From: JAAUTT01 sp963846585
GTDB lineage: Bacteria; Bacteroidota; Bacteroidia; Bacteroidales; JAAUTT01
NCBI GenBank assembly: GCA_963846585.1
Contig: CAWJWO010000018.1
Coordinates: forward strand, 567,596-631,595
Length of the DNA stretch: 64,000 nucleotides
Direction: 5' to 3'
Position numbers and translations under genes: made by a program
The notes under the pieces: model-generated
Told to the model about the DNA's origin: nothing
The model's input: only the letters and a program-made list of their open reading frames with translations
Databases searched by the model: none
Shown here: positions 17,376-25,475 of the stretch, piece by piece
Numbering within the stretch: the first letter of the stretch is position 1
How the letters are laid out: each line of letters starts with the position of its first letter

Positions 17376-18479
17376 ATGAACAAACCGAAAATTGCCATAA
17401 TAGGGTTAAAGGGGTTGCCAGCATTTGGCGGTGCAGCTACGGTTGGTGAAAATATCATTGATCAGTTAAAAGAACAATATAATTTCACGGTTTATTCTGT
17501 TTCTACTCACACAAATAAGTTTGGACTATTTAACGGTTACCGGCAAATTGTATTTGGAAAATTCCCGTATAAAAAAATGAACATTTTCTTTTATTATCTT
17601 AAGTCAATGTTTCATTGCTTATTCCTTGATAATTACGATTTAATACATCTTCATCACATTGACGGTGCTATTATCCTGCCATTTCTCAGGCTTAAATATA
17701 AAGTTGTTTGCACCTCACATGCCCAACCTCAGCTTAACGAAAAATGGCCCGGTTATGTTAAATTATTTTTTAAAATTAACGAATTTTTGGTGATCCACTT
17801 CGCCAATGAACTTACTACAGTGGCACTTCCGCTTGCCGAAGTCTATCGTAGCCGTACCAAAAGGATGATTCATTATATCCCCAACGGGATTAATATAAAC
17901 CAACCAATTGACGATATCGCTTTAAATTTCGATAATTTCATGTTATTTGCTGCAGGAAGGATTATCCCGTTGAAAGGACTTCATATACTTCTTAAAGCAT
18001 TAAAAAAAGTTTCGCAACCCAGACAATTGCTTGTAATTGGAGATCTTACCCAAATGCCATGGTACAGGGAGGAAGTCCTCGGGCTTGCAAACGGGTTAAA
18101 TATTACATTCATTGATATAATCAGGGAAAAACCAAAACTTCTTAATTATGTAAAGAAAGCAAGGTTATTTATTTTCCCTTCATACAGTGAAGCAATGAGT
18201 ATAATGTTACTGGAAGCGGCGTTTTGCAAAACACCTGTTATTTGCAGCGATATTCCGGCAAACAAATCTATTTTCACTTCTGACGAAATAACCTTTTTCC
18301 GTTCCGGCGATGTAGATGACCTTGCAAATAAAATCGACCTGGGCCTTGTTAATCATATAGAAATGACTAATAAGGCTGAAAAGGCTTTTGAAAAACTAAG
18401 GACAAACTACTACTGGAGCCTGATATCGAAGTCGTATAATGAAATATACAAAAGGCTGCTGAAAGACTTCAGATATTAG
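17376..18479 (+). CDS. GT4 family glycosyltransferase (paralogue of 6536-7639)
   Basis: The start was chosen at ATG 17376 because it reproduces MNKPKIAIIGLKGLPAFGG, aligned with residue 1 of the paralogue at 6536, and gives the identical length of 367 aa. Upstream in-frame sequence is repeat. Motifs are the glycine-rich LPAFGGAATVGEN loop, LHHIDGA, MLFAAGRIIPLKG and EAMSIMLLE (E-x7-E). It is convergent with the GT4 gene at 18660, repeating the arrangement at 6.5-10 kb. Sugar specificity is unknown. Confidence 0.88.
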   Translation: MNKPKIAIIGLKGLPAFGGAATVGENIIDQLKEQYNFTVYSVSTHTNKFGLFNGYRQIVFGKFPYKKMNIFFYYLKSMFHCLFLDNYDLIHLHHIDGAIILPFLRLKYKVVCTSHAQPQLNEKWPGYVKLFFKINEFLVIHFANELTTVALPLAEVYRSRTKRMIHYIPNGININQPIDDIALNFDNFMLFAAGRIIPLKGLHILLKALKKVSQPRQLLVIGDLTQMPWYREEVLGLANGLNITFIDIIREKPKLLNYVKKARLFIFPSYSEAMSIMLLEAAFCKTPVICSDIPANKSIFTSDEITFFRSGDVDDLANKIDLGLVNHIEMTNKAEKAFEKLRTNYYWSLISKSYNEIYKRLLKDFRY

Positions 18480-18670
18480 TAATATGTTGGTGTGAAAGAA
18501 GACAGAAAGAGACATGGGACGTGAAAGGACGTGAAAAGACGTGAAAGGACATGAAAAAAAATAAACATTTAAACCTCATAAACCTTATTACCCTTATAAC
18601 CCTCATAAACTAATAATCCTATATACGTACTGCCCACTAAGCACTACGCACTATATTCACTAAGCACTAT
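18480..18670. repeat. Low-complexity arrays between convergent GT genes
   Basis: The order is GGGACGTGAAAGGACGTGAA units (18514-18556), CCTCATAAACCTTATTACCC words (18575-18612), then CACTAAGCACTAYGCAC words. The last array enters the 3' end of the minus-strand GT gene. Confidence 0.85.
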
Positions 18671-19835
18671 GCACTTTACTAAGAATCGTGCGGTAAAAAT
18701 TAAGTGTCTGCAATGCCACAGTTTCAGGCCTGAACATCTCTAATGCTTTGCTCTTTGCATTAGCAGAAACCCTCATTATTTCACCATGGTTTTTGTACAA
18801 ATAAGATAATATCTCTGAAAGCTGGCCGGAGTCATTAATATCAAACAGAAATCCTGATTCTTTGTCGGTTATCATTTCGGGTATTCCCCCGGTCCTGGTA
18901 GCTACCACTACCCTTTCGGCAGCCATGGCTTCGGCTATGCTTATAGGAAGACATTCCTGGGATGAAGGCAATAAAAAAATTGCACACTCTTCCAAAAGCT
19001 GTTTCACTTTAGCCTGATTTACCCACCCATGCAAAGTAACCTGGGAGCCCAGGTTGTTTTCTTTAATCATATCCTCTATCATCTCCATGTATTTCGGTTC
19101 CTTTGTGCCTCCGGCAATATCCAGCGAATATATTATTCCCCTTTCGCGAAGTTTTATAAGTGCCTCCAGTAATATATGAACTCCCTTTCTTTTATTTACC
19201 ACCCCTACATAAATAATTTTTGTAAATGCACCATGAGGGCTGGTATTAAAAAAGAATTCGCTGTTAACCGGGTTATAGATGATTTCAGTATAAAATTCCG
19301 GATTTTTTGTGTGATAGGAAACAAGGATACGCCGGTTATAATCGGATATTGATATATACCGGCAGTAACGGGGAAGCAACAATTTATCATAGATCATTTT
19401 GATCCTGAATTTTAACCTCCTTAATACGCTTATTTCATATTTTAATTCTTCTGAATATATCCCATGCTGGGTGATTATCACCTTTCGCTTATCCATTCCC
19501 CTTAACATCAGCATCACAGGACCGGTATCCTGATTATGTATCAAATCAGGATGCAATTTCTTTATAAGACGGCGTATTTTTAACCAGCCAAACCAAAAGT
19601 ATTCGGCAAATGCCGATTTCTTCAGTGTAAATGGCCTGTAATGTATAATACATCCTTCATGCAAGCGGATTTCTTCTGATTTTTCTATATCTGACCGTAT
19701 TGAGACTATATGCAAATTAACGGGTTCATTTTTAAACCCTATTATCAGATTAACCGTGGCGGCCTCAACACCTCCCTTAATATTCTCAATATTACGCGGG
19801 ATGTTTGCTATCATCAGTACCGTTAGTCTATCCAT
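18660..19835 (-). CDS. GT4 family glycosyltransferase (paralogue of 8796-9992)
   Basis: The 391-aa protein has an N-terminal GGVEAATVNL loop, then IIYVGVVNKRKGVHIL, AGGTKEPKY, and SSQECLPISIAEAMAAERVV with the E-x7-E donor motif. It aligns over its whole length with 8796-9992. The last residues (KVHSA) and the stop lie in a GTGCATAGTGCTTAG repeat, so its natural C-terminus has been replaced or extended by repeat sequence. Specificity is unknown; the pairing with a 367-aa GT4 suggests the two act in sequence on one glycan. Confidence 0.88.
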   Translation of the reverse strand: MDRLTVLMIANIPRNIENIKGGVEAATVNLIIGFKNEPVNLHIVSIRSDIEKSEEIRLHEGCIIHYRPFTLKKSAFAEYFWFGWLKIRRLIKKLHPDLIHNQDTGPVMLMLRGMDKRKVIITQHGIYSEELKYEISVLRRLKFRIKMIYDKLLLPRYCRYISISDYNRRILVSYHTKNPEFYTEIIYNPVNSEFFFNTSPHGAFTKIIYVGVVNKRKGVHILLEALIKLRERGIIYSLDIAGGTKEPKYMEMIEDMIKENNLGSQVTLHGWVNQAKVKQLLEECAIFLLPSSQECLPISIAEAMAAERVVVATRTGGIPEMITDKESGFLFDINDSGQLSEILSYLYKNHGEIMRVSANAKSKALEMFRPETVALQTLNFYRTILSKVHSA

Positions 19836-20140
19836 CGGATTTAAAATTAGTGCTCAGTGCTCAGTGCTTAGTGCTTAGAAAATTTTAAATAGGTGTAAAA
19901 TTTATAAAGGTTGTAAAATATATAAATTCTACAACCTTTACAACTTTACAACATTTACTTTTTATGTCAACACCTCATCTAAATCTTCTCCCTATGGAGA
20001 AGACTTGAATCCGGTGAACTTAACAACTAAAAACTAACTATATTTAACTTTATATTTTCAACTAAATTAAATTTTGAAAAGAAAACGCCAGGAACGTAAA
20101 GCCATCTATGCACTATGCACTATGCACTATGCACTATAAT
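19836..20140. repeat. Intergenic region with word repeats and two hairpins
   Basis: 19848-19880 holds AGTGCTCAGTGCTTAGTGC units and 20104-20145 TATGCACTATGCACTATGC units. Two short hairpins lie between: AAAGGTTGTA / TACAACCTTT (19906-19939, 14-nt loop) and TCTTCTCC-CTAT-GGAGAAGA (19984-20003). No gene is seen. The hairpins could act as terminators, but neither has a convincing U-tract. Confidence 0.7.
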
Positions 20141-21334
20141 CTATGCGCTGCGGATCTTATTAGTGGCTATATTATATACAGCCAAAAAGAAGAATTTCAA
20201 ATTAGTCACAACAGGATTTCTCTGCATCTGGGTGAGGTAAATACGCTCAGCTTCAATGTTCCCTGCTGCATCGGGCATACAAAGGGCAACATATGGAGGA
20301 ATACAGCCTGGTTTATATTTAATCCTCTGTTCTTTCAAATCATCAGGAAATTGATTGAACCTCGATTTGCTTAATGGACGAACACCCACTATTCCCAATT
20401 CTCCCTTTACAATATTTATTACTTGCGGTAATTCGTCAAGCCAAAGTTTACGGTAAAATTTGCCCCAACCGGCAAGACGAAAATCGTTGGCAGGTTTTCC
20501 GGCATCATTATATCCATTTAACTTTACTATATAATCCTGTAAAAATTCAGAATACGGATGCATGGTACGAAGCTTATAAACCTTAATAAGCTTGCCATTT
20601 TTACCAACACGGTTCATCGGGAAAAAAGGCCCGTTTGAAATGGTTTTTTCCGTTCGTGGTTCTCCGGTTTTAATTACAACAAAATATATTAACCCGTTTA
20701 TTTCTTTAGATTCGATAATTTCAAAACCACAATAAACAAGCCTTCCTAAGGTTTCAGCCAGTGACAATACCCTGTATTTGTTATCTGTAATAAAATAATA
20801 TAACCCCTTTGTAAACTTAACACGGGGTATTACCCTGTTAAATATAAAATCGAATACCCACAATATCCTCGTTAATGTTTTTCCGAACCTTTTGATCATT
20901 TTCTTTTTACGGATATCATAGGTTTCAACACAACCAACATAAAAACCTGCATCAGGCAATAAAGTATTTATCGACCTGAAAAGTGAATTTATTTGTTTAT
21001 GAGTGTTAACTTTATGTAAATTTATAATTGTTCTTATCCTGTTAAAATCTACAAGTTCATACAAATTGGTTTTTGTAGAAGTATATAATATCGTTTCCTG
21101 GTTACGGAATGATAAATGTTCCTTTATAAATGACAATACTTCTTCTCCTGCTTCATCATTAATAGATTGTGTAAGAGTTGTTTCAATAATATTTAACCTT
21201 GTATGTAATTTATTGCCTATAGAAGCAATGCCCTTTGCCTTGTTAACCTGTTCGGTAACAATCATCTTGTTAGGAGTCAATACATCTTTCATATTATTGT
21301 TATTTAATTTATTTCGTCTCAACTTATTTTCCAT
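20141..21334 (-). CDS. Bacterial sugar transferase (polyprenyl-phosphate initiating enzyme)
   Basis: The C-terminal ~170 residues hold the PF02397 signature: NRVGKNGKLIKVYKLRTMHP, RKLWLDELPQVINIVKGE, VGVRPLS and YKPG. These enzymes transfer a sugar-1-phosphate to undecaprenyl phosphate at the cytoplasmic face and start glycan assembly. The first ~200 residues are of unknown fold, with a weak hydrophobic stretch. The start was set at ATG 21334 because a canonical promoter (21350-21380) overlaps the longer in-frame extension beginning at 21379. The last codons abut a TATGCACTATGC repeat. It is divergent from upxY. Confidence 0.88.
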   Translation of the reverse strand: MENKLRRNKLNNNNMKDVLTPNKMIVTEQVNKAKGIASIGNKLHTRLNIIETTLTQSINDEAGEEVLSFIKEHLSFRNQETILYTSTKTNLYELVDFNRIRTIINLHKVNTHKQINSLFRSINTLLPDAGFYVGCVETYDIRKKKMIKRFGKTLTRILWVFDFIFNRVIPRVKFTKGLYYFITDNKYRVLSLAETLGRLVYCGFEIIESKEINGLIYFVVIKTGEPRTEKTISNGPFFPMNRVGKNGKLIKVYKLRTMHPYSEFLQDYIVKLNGYNDAGKPANDFRLAGWGKFYRKLWLDELPQVINIVKGELGIVGVRPLSKSRFNQFPDDLKEQRIKYKPGCIPPYVALCMPDAAGNIEAERIYLTQMQRNPVVTNLKFFFLAVYNIATNKIRSA

Positions 21335-21349
21335 TTTTATTACGTTTAA

Positions 21350-21380
21350 CAAAGATACGCATGCAATACAGAAATGCAAA
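21350..21380 (-). promoter_or_regulatory. Bacteroidota-type promoter for the sugar transferase
   Basis: Read on the minus strand, TTTG (21377-21380) is followed after 19 nt by TATCTTTG (21350-21357), an exact match to the TTTG-N19-TAnnTTTG promoter of this phylum. It implies a very short leader before ATG 21334 and excludes the upstream ATG at 21379. Confidence 0.75.
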
Positions 21381-21611
21381 TAGATTTATACTATAATATA
21401 CTGATATACAGTTTTTTGAATCACCAAAAAACAAGCTTTTACCATCAATATCCTATTGTTTGACCTTATATTTTATCAGTTGATCAAAAATTAAAATTGA
21501 ATTATAGCTTTTGACAAACATTTATTTTTTTTATGTTAACATCACATCAGAAATATTATCTTAGCTGTCGGTTATAACCAGCAACTAACAACTAACAACT
21601 ATTTTCAAGGA

Positions 21612-22118
21612 ATGAATGAAATGTCCGTAAAGAAATGGGTAGCTGTATATACACGCTCACGATACGAGAAAAAAGTAGCAGACGAACTTGCCGAAAAAGG
21701 CATTGCAACCTATCTCCCCCTGATGAAAACATTACGCCAGTGGAGCGACCGGAAAAAGTGGGTGGAGATGCCCCTGTTCCGCTCTTATGTATTTGTTAAT
21801 ATAGATTTCCCGAACCTGCGCAAAGCTCTGGAAGCCAATGGAACAGTATATATTGTTAAGTTTGAAGGTAAACCCGCTATAATTCCCGATAAACAAATTG
21901 AAGATTTAAAGGCCTTGCTTGGTTCTTCAATTGACTTCGAAATAAGTACCGAAGTGTTTAACAAGGGTGAACGCGTTGAAGTTACTCATGGGCCATTGTT
22001 CGGTTTCCAGGGTACAATAGTGGAATATAAAGGTAAAAAACGTGTTATGCTGCGAATAGAAGCAGTTGGACAAAGCCTCCTGATAGAACTATCTCCTGCC
22101 TGGCTAAAACGTCCATAA
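21612..22118 (+). CDS. upxY: UpxY-family transcription antiterminator (NusG-like)
   Basis: The 168-aa protein has the NusG N-terminal fold signature KKWVAVYTRSRYEKKVADEL, followed by KWVEMPLFRSYVFV and the C-terminal KOW-type segment GPLFGFQGTIVEYKGKKRV. In Bacteroidota, UpxY proteins are encoded at the head of capsule operons and let RNA polymerase read through the 5' untranslated region of their own operon. Position directly ahead of wzm fits. A nearby ATG at 21621 is an alternative start. A weak promoter candidate is TTTG at 21510 with TATGTTAA at 21532. Confidence 0.92.
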   Translation: MNEMSVKKWVAVYTRSRYEKKVADELAEKGIATYLPLMKTLRQWSDRKKWVEMPLFRSYVFVNIDFPNLRKALEANGTVYIVKFEGKPAIIPDKQIEDLKALLGSSIDFEISTEVFNKGERVEVTHGPLFGFQGTIVEYKGKKRVMLRIEAVGQSLLIELSPAWLKRP

Positions 22119-22365
22119 TTTATTGCCAAAATTTAAAGACAGATACTAATAAATTTGGAATAAAAACATGGCAGAATAACACTAAAATTTGTTTTTTAAA
22201 GTTGTACGATATATTAATTTAAATTTATAGTAATTTTAAGAATACTTACAGGTATTTTAGTCCCACAGGTTACATTATTGTGACTGAAAGGGCGGAGCCG
22301 TGCCGGAGGCAAGACGTGGGACATGAGAGGTGAAATGAAAAGGGTTTATAAACTAATTTTACAAA

Positions 22366-23241
22366 GTGATTGAAGAAGTAAAAGAAAAATATTCTGATGA
22401 CGACAAAGAATGGAACCTCATAATTAGTCCTAAAAGGGGATTACTTGATATAAACCTGAAGGAAATATGGAAGTACAGGGATTTGACCACCTTATTTGTG
22501 AGACGCGATTTTGTATCCCGGTACAAGCAAACAATCCTTGGGCCGCTTTGGTTTATTATTCAGCCCATTCTTACCACGCTGATGTTCACACTCGTATTCG
22601 GAAGGATGGCCGGAATTCCCACTGACGGGCTGCCACCCATGCTTTTTTATATGGCCGGAACGGTAGCATGGACCTATTTTGCAACCTGTTTAAACGCCAC
22701 ATCCAACACCTTCATAGCTAATGCAGGCATTTTTGGTAAGGTATACTTCCCCCGGCTAACCGTCCCCATCTCAATTGTAATATCCAATCTTATACAGTTT
22801 GGGATTCAGTTTGCGCTTATGCTTACAATTATGGTTATATTTTGGTTATCGGGCACTCATTTTCATGTTACCGTTTATGTGCTTTTAATTCCTTATCTGT
22901 TGATACTAATGGCACTTATGGGACTTGGTTTTGGTATTATTGTATCGTCGCTGACAACCAAATACCGCGACCTTACAAACCTGGTTGCATTTGGCATGCA
23001 ACTATGGATGTATGCCACTCCCATTATTTACCCGTTATCAAAAATTCCGGCTAGATACAAAATATATATTATGGCTAATCCCGTAACTCCCATCGTTGAA
23101 ACTTTTCGGTACGCACTGCTGGGAAGCGGAACCGTAAGCGAGGGCCAGCTCATTTATTGCACCGTATTTACAATATGCATCCTCACCCTTGGTATTATAA
23201 TGTTTAACCGCGTTGAACAAAGTTTTATGGATGTTGTGTAA
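22366..23241 (+). CDS. wzm: ABC-2 polysaccharide exporter permease
   Basis: The 291-aa protein starts with GTG at 22366. It has the ABC2_membrane layout: a cytoplasmic N-terminal helix (RDFVSRYKQTILGPLWFIIQP), six hydrophobic segments, and the family stretch FPRLTVPIS with KYRDLTNLVAF and NPVTPIVETFRY. It forms the inner-membrane channel that exports lipid-linked glycan with the ATPase Wzt. Normally wzt follows directly; here the wzt gene is 16 kb away (39416) and an island of TA modules and gene fragments intervenes. It is otherwise intact. Confidence 0.93.
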   Translation: MIEEVKEKYSDDDKEWNLIISPKRGLLDINLKEIWKYRDLTTLFVRRDFVSRYKQTILGPLWFIIQPILTTLMFTLVFGRMAGIPTDGLPPMLFYMAGTVAWTYFATCLNATSNTFIANAGIFGKVYFPRLTVPISIVISNLIQFGIQFALMLTIMVIFWLSGTHFHVTVYVLLIPYLLILMALMGLGFGIIVSSLTTKYRDLTNLVAFGMQLWMYATPIIYPLSKIPARYKIYIMANPVTPIVETFRYALLGSGTVSEGQLIYCTVFTICILTLGIIMFNRVEQSFMDVV

Positions 23242-23431
23242 AAAAGGACTTGGGACGTGGGACGTGGGACGTGGAAAATTGGCGATTTTAGATTGGCGAT
23301 TGGTGATTGGTGAAAAATGATTGGCGATTGGCGAAAAATGATTGGCGATATCAGACTCGCGATTGGCGATTGACGATTTCAGATTCTTAATTCTAGATTC
23401 TTAATTCTAAAATCTTAATTCCTTTTCCTCC
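23242..23431. repeat. Arrays after wzm (GGGACGTGG and GATTGGCGATT words)
   Basis: GGGACGTGGGACGTGG units (23250-23274) give way to GATTGGCGATTGGTGATTGG units, then to AGATTCTTAATTCTAGATTC units. The array ends at an AATTCCTTTTCCTCC tail immediately before the first MBOAT head. This array-then-gene-head order recurs through the island. Confidence 0.85.
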
Positions 23432-23548
23432 GTGCTCTTCAATTCCCTGCAATTTGCAGTTTTCTTTATAGTTGTTACAACGCTGTATTTTGCAATATCG
23501 CATAAATTCAGGTGGGTATTGCTTTTAGCGGCGAGCTGTTATTTCTAG
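23432..23548 (+). pseudogene. MBOAT acyltransferase 5' head, copy 1
   Basis: GTG-initiated fragment of 38 codons: VLFNSLQFAVFF, LYFAI-HK-RWVLLLAAS and CYF. This is the N-terminus typical of AlgI-type MBOAT O-acyltransferases. An in-frame TAG follows; similarity continues to about 23580 (MAYILIYILI) and then switches to the PIN cassette. The remaining ~430 residues of an MBOAT protein are absent. Compared with copy 4 (32266), both reach further into the MBOAT sequence than copies 2, 3, 5 and 6. Confidence 0.75.
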
Positions 23549-23615
23549 ATGGCTTATATTCTCATTTATATATTAATAACGGAATCCTTGTCATTATAAA
23601 GACACAAATTTTAAT

Positions 23616-24065
23616 ATGATTAGTATATATCTTGATAATTGCATCTTAAATCGTCCTTTTGACGATCAAACATTTGAGAGAATATTTCTGGAAACACAAT
23701 CATTTCTAATACTTTTAAAGAAAATTGAAGAAAAACAAGTTAATTTAACAACTTCCTTTGCTAATTGGTATGAAGCTGAAAAAATCAATGATAAAGAACG
23801 TTTAGAGAAAATTAGTGATTATTTGTCAATGTCAAAACAATACATTGATTTCGCTGAAGAAATACAAACCAGGGCTCAAATTTTAAATACTCTGGGATTC
23901 GGTGCAATGGATTCATTGCATATTGCAGCAGCTGAAAAAGCAAGGATTGATTATTTTGTTACTTGCGATGATGGCCTTATCAGGATTGCCAGAAGACATT
24001 CCGGACAAATTAAAATTAAAGTTATAACTTTGTATGAAACAATTGAAATAATATATTATGCTTAA
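23616..24065 (+). CDS. PIN-domain toxin (VapC-like)
   Basis: The 149-aa protein has the PIN acidic residues in YLDNCILNRPFD near the N-terminus, MDSLHIAAA centrally and VTCDDGL toward the end, the metal-binding set of a VapC-type RNase. It overlaps the following 63-aa gene by 8 bp, a toxin-first TA organisation. A copy of the same module at 32449-32832 has lost the middle of this gene. The sequence between the MBOAT head and this ATG (TTGTCATTATAAAG) is shared with that copy. Confidence 0.85.
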   Translation: MISIYLDNCILNRPFDDQTFERIFLETQSFLILLKKIEEKQVNLTTSFANWYEAEKINDKERLEKISDYLSMSKQYIDFAEEIQTRAQILNTLGFGAMDSLHIAAAEKARIDYFVTCDDGLIRIARRHSGQIKIKVITLYETIEIIYYA

Positions 24066-24249
24066 AACTATTGATCAATTAAAGGAAACCGGATGGAAAG
24101 TGCTGGTAAAAGAACTTGGACCGGCTGAAGCTACCAGATTTTTATTACAGTACCAAAAAGGAGAAGGAGATTATTTGGAAATTCGTAAGAAAGCATTTAA
24201 AGACATTACTTTAAATAATATAATTGATGATTTAAAAAATAAATCTTAA
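24058..24249 (+). CDS. Putative antitoxin partner of the PIN toxin
   Basis: The 63-aa protein (TIDQLKETGWKVLVKELGP, then ATRFLLQYQKGEGDYLEIRK) is not a family I can name. It overlaps the PIN gene by 8 bp, is nearly identical to 32635-32832, and is retained there although the toxin is broken. This is what an antitoxin would do. Function is inferred from context only. Confidence 0.65.
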   Translation: MLKTIDQLKETGWKVLVKELGPAEATRFLLQYQKGEGDYLEIRKKAFKDITLNNIIDDLKNKS

Positions 24250-24543
24250 ATCAACATTCTTTTTTTGACTTAGAATAATTACAATACCAGCCTTTTTTTC
24301 TTCATTTCTTTTTGTGCCAAAATGAAACGAACATCACCTTATAAATAAAATATTTAATGCGAGTTCGGCCATACCATAAAAATCAATTATAAATGGTCAA
24401 ACGAAGCAAAGACCCTTCGACTTCGCTCAGGAACCAAACCCCTACCCCTTTCCAAGGCATAGCCGTCAGGTTAATGTCTATATAGAGCAGAATGATAGAT
24501 ATTTAGTGTAAATGTAATAAAATATTAGTGTAATTAAGAGCGT

Positions 24544-25014
24544 ATGTCAACGACTGGATTTGTATATATTATGACCAATAAGAACAAAACAACTTTATAT
24601 ATTGGGGTTACAAACAATTTATGCAGAAGAATACATGAGCATAAAAATCATTTGATAAATGACACTTTTACAGATAAGTACAATATTGAATACTGTATTT
24701 ATCACGAAGAATTTCAATATTTTGATTTGGCAATACAAAGAGAAAAAGAATTAAAAAAGTGGAACCGTCAAAAGAAAGAAGATTTGATAAACAAAAAGAA
24801 CCCCGAATGGAAAGTGCTGGTAACAGAGCGTGGCTTTGTTCGGAATAATAAATCATTTTCTCAACATGTTTCGGACATAGTCAATGAATTACAACCAATT
24901 AAAGAGATTCCTCCCTGCGGTCGGAATGACGACCAGCAGAATTGTGGCGTTGCGGGAGGTGAAGAGAGTGCGGCAAATCCGCACTCTCTTCACCTCCCGC
25001 TCTCTGACCAATAA
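24544..25014 (+). CDS. GIY-YIG nuclease superfamily protein
   Basis: Residues 1-95 form a single GIY-YIG domain: GFVYIMTNKNKTTLYIGVTN with the two tyrosines, RRIHEHKNH, and EKELKKWNRQKKEDLI with the catalytic glutamate region. NPEWKVL, the usual end of these ~95-aa proteins, follows. The remaining ~60 residues are encoded by a repeat element (24905-25046), so the native C-terminus has been displaced. The role of small stand-alone GIY-YIG proteins is unclear; some are nucleases. It has no partner gene. Confidence 0.82.
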   Translation: MSTTGFVYIMTNKNKTTLYIGVTNNLCRRIHEHKNHLINDTFTDKYNIEYCIYHEEFQYFDLAIQREKELKKWNRQKKEDLINKKNPEWKVLVTERGFVRNNKSFSQHVSDIVNELQPIKEIPPCGRNDDQQNCGVAGGEESAANPHSLHLPLSDQ

Positions 25015-25046
25015 CGACAGTCATTTCGAGCGAAGCGAGAAATCTC
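24905..25046. repeat. Palindromic MITE/REP-like element with a 22-bp perfect stem
   Basis: The ends GAGATTCCTCCCTGCGGTCG (24905) and GAAGCGAGAAATCTC (to 25046) are imperfect inverted repeats of ~27 bp. Inside, 24952-24973 pairs perfectly with 24979-25000 (22 bp, loop CAAAT). The outer motif GTCATTTCGAGCGAAGCGAG resembles a short palindromic repeat common in environmental bacterial genomes. It overlaps the 3' end of the GIY-YIG gene. Confidence 0.8.
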
Positions 25047-25454
25047 AAATAAAGTATTATAATTGTATATAAGCATTTTACAAGCGTTAACCTGACGGCT
25101 ATGCCTTGAAAAGGGGCAGGGGTTTAATTCCTTACTGACGGGGTGCCGTCCAAGTGAAGACGACGAAGGAGGCGGAACGCGTTCAGCCCGTCAAAGATTT
25201 TTTCTTTGGTTCGTTTCTTTTTGATCGCAAAAAGAAATGAACAGAATTGTGACAAATAAAAAAGTAAGTGGTGTTCAGAGCAAAGCTCAGAAATTAGGTT
25301 TTAAAAAAAATTTGGGTCTTGCATAAGATAACTCAGGAAGGGGCTTACTTTTTAAAAATGGAATATTTGCATAAATCCATTATTGATTATCAATAAGTTT
25401 TGATAATGAAATTTTGGTTTTATACTTTTATCGGACAATAATGTTTTTAAATGT
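25047..25454. other. Intergenic region without a gene; inverted-repeat remnants
   Basis: It holds the right inverted repeat of the GIY-YIG cassette (25087-25125), a TTCGTTTCTTTTTGATCGC / AAAAAGAAATGAA palindrome (25211-25241), and a ~100-bp unit whose ends are AAAAAAGTAAG (25258) and CTTACTTTTTAAA (25345). No convincing reading frame is seen. Confidence 0.6.
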
Positions 25455-25462
25455 TAATTTTG
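25455..25462 (+). promoter_or_regulatory. -7 box (TAATTTTG) of a TA module
   Basis: TAATTTTG matches TAnnTTTG exactly and lies 13 nt before ATG 25476, giving an almost leaderless transcript. Confidence 0.55.
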
Positions 25463-25475
25463 TATAAAAAATCTT

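Larger units (their letters stand above)
24436..25125. mobile_element. GIY-YIG cassette bounded by 39-bp inverted repeats
   Basis: The segment 24436-24474 (AAACCCCTACCCCTTTCCAA... through GCCGTCAGGTTAA) recurs in inverted orientation at 25087-25125 with only two mismatches out of 39. Between them is the GIY-YIG gene with its own hairpin element. Outside, a second pair of inverted motifs (TTCATTTCTTTTTG-type, near 24303 and 25240) continues the symmetry, but that motif is itself palindromic. A mobile unit of about 0.7 kb is inferred; no transposase is present. Confidence 0.55.

Noticed and set aside
19906..19939. Rho-independent terminator
   Set aside because: The stem is only 10 bp and AT-rich with a 14-nt loop and no U-tract, so it is listed only as a hairpin.
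22119..22365. Riboswitch or attenuator between upxY and wzm
   Set aside because: No recognisable aptamer or strong stem is visible; only a GACGTGGGACATG repeat and AT-rich sequence.
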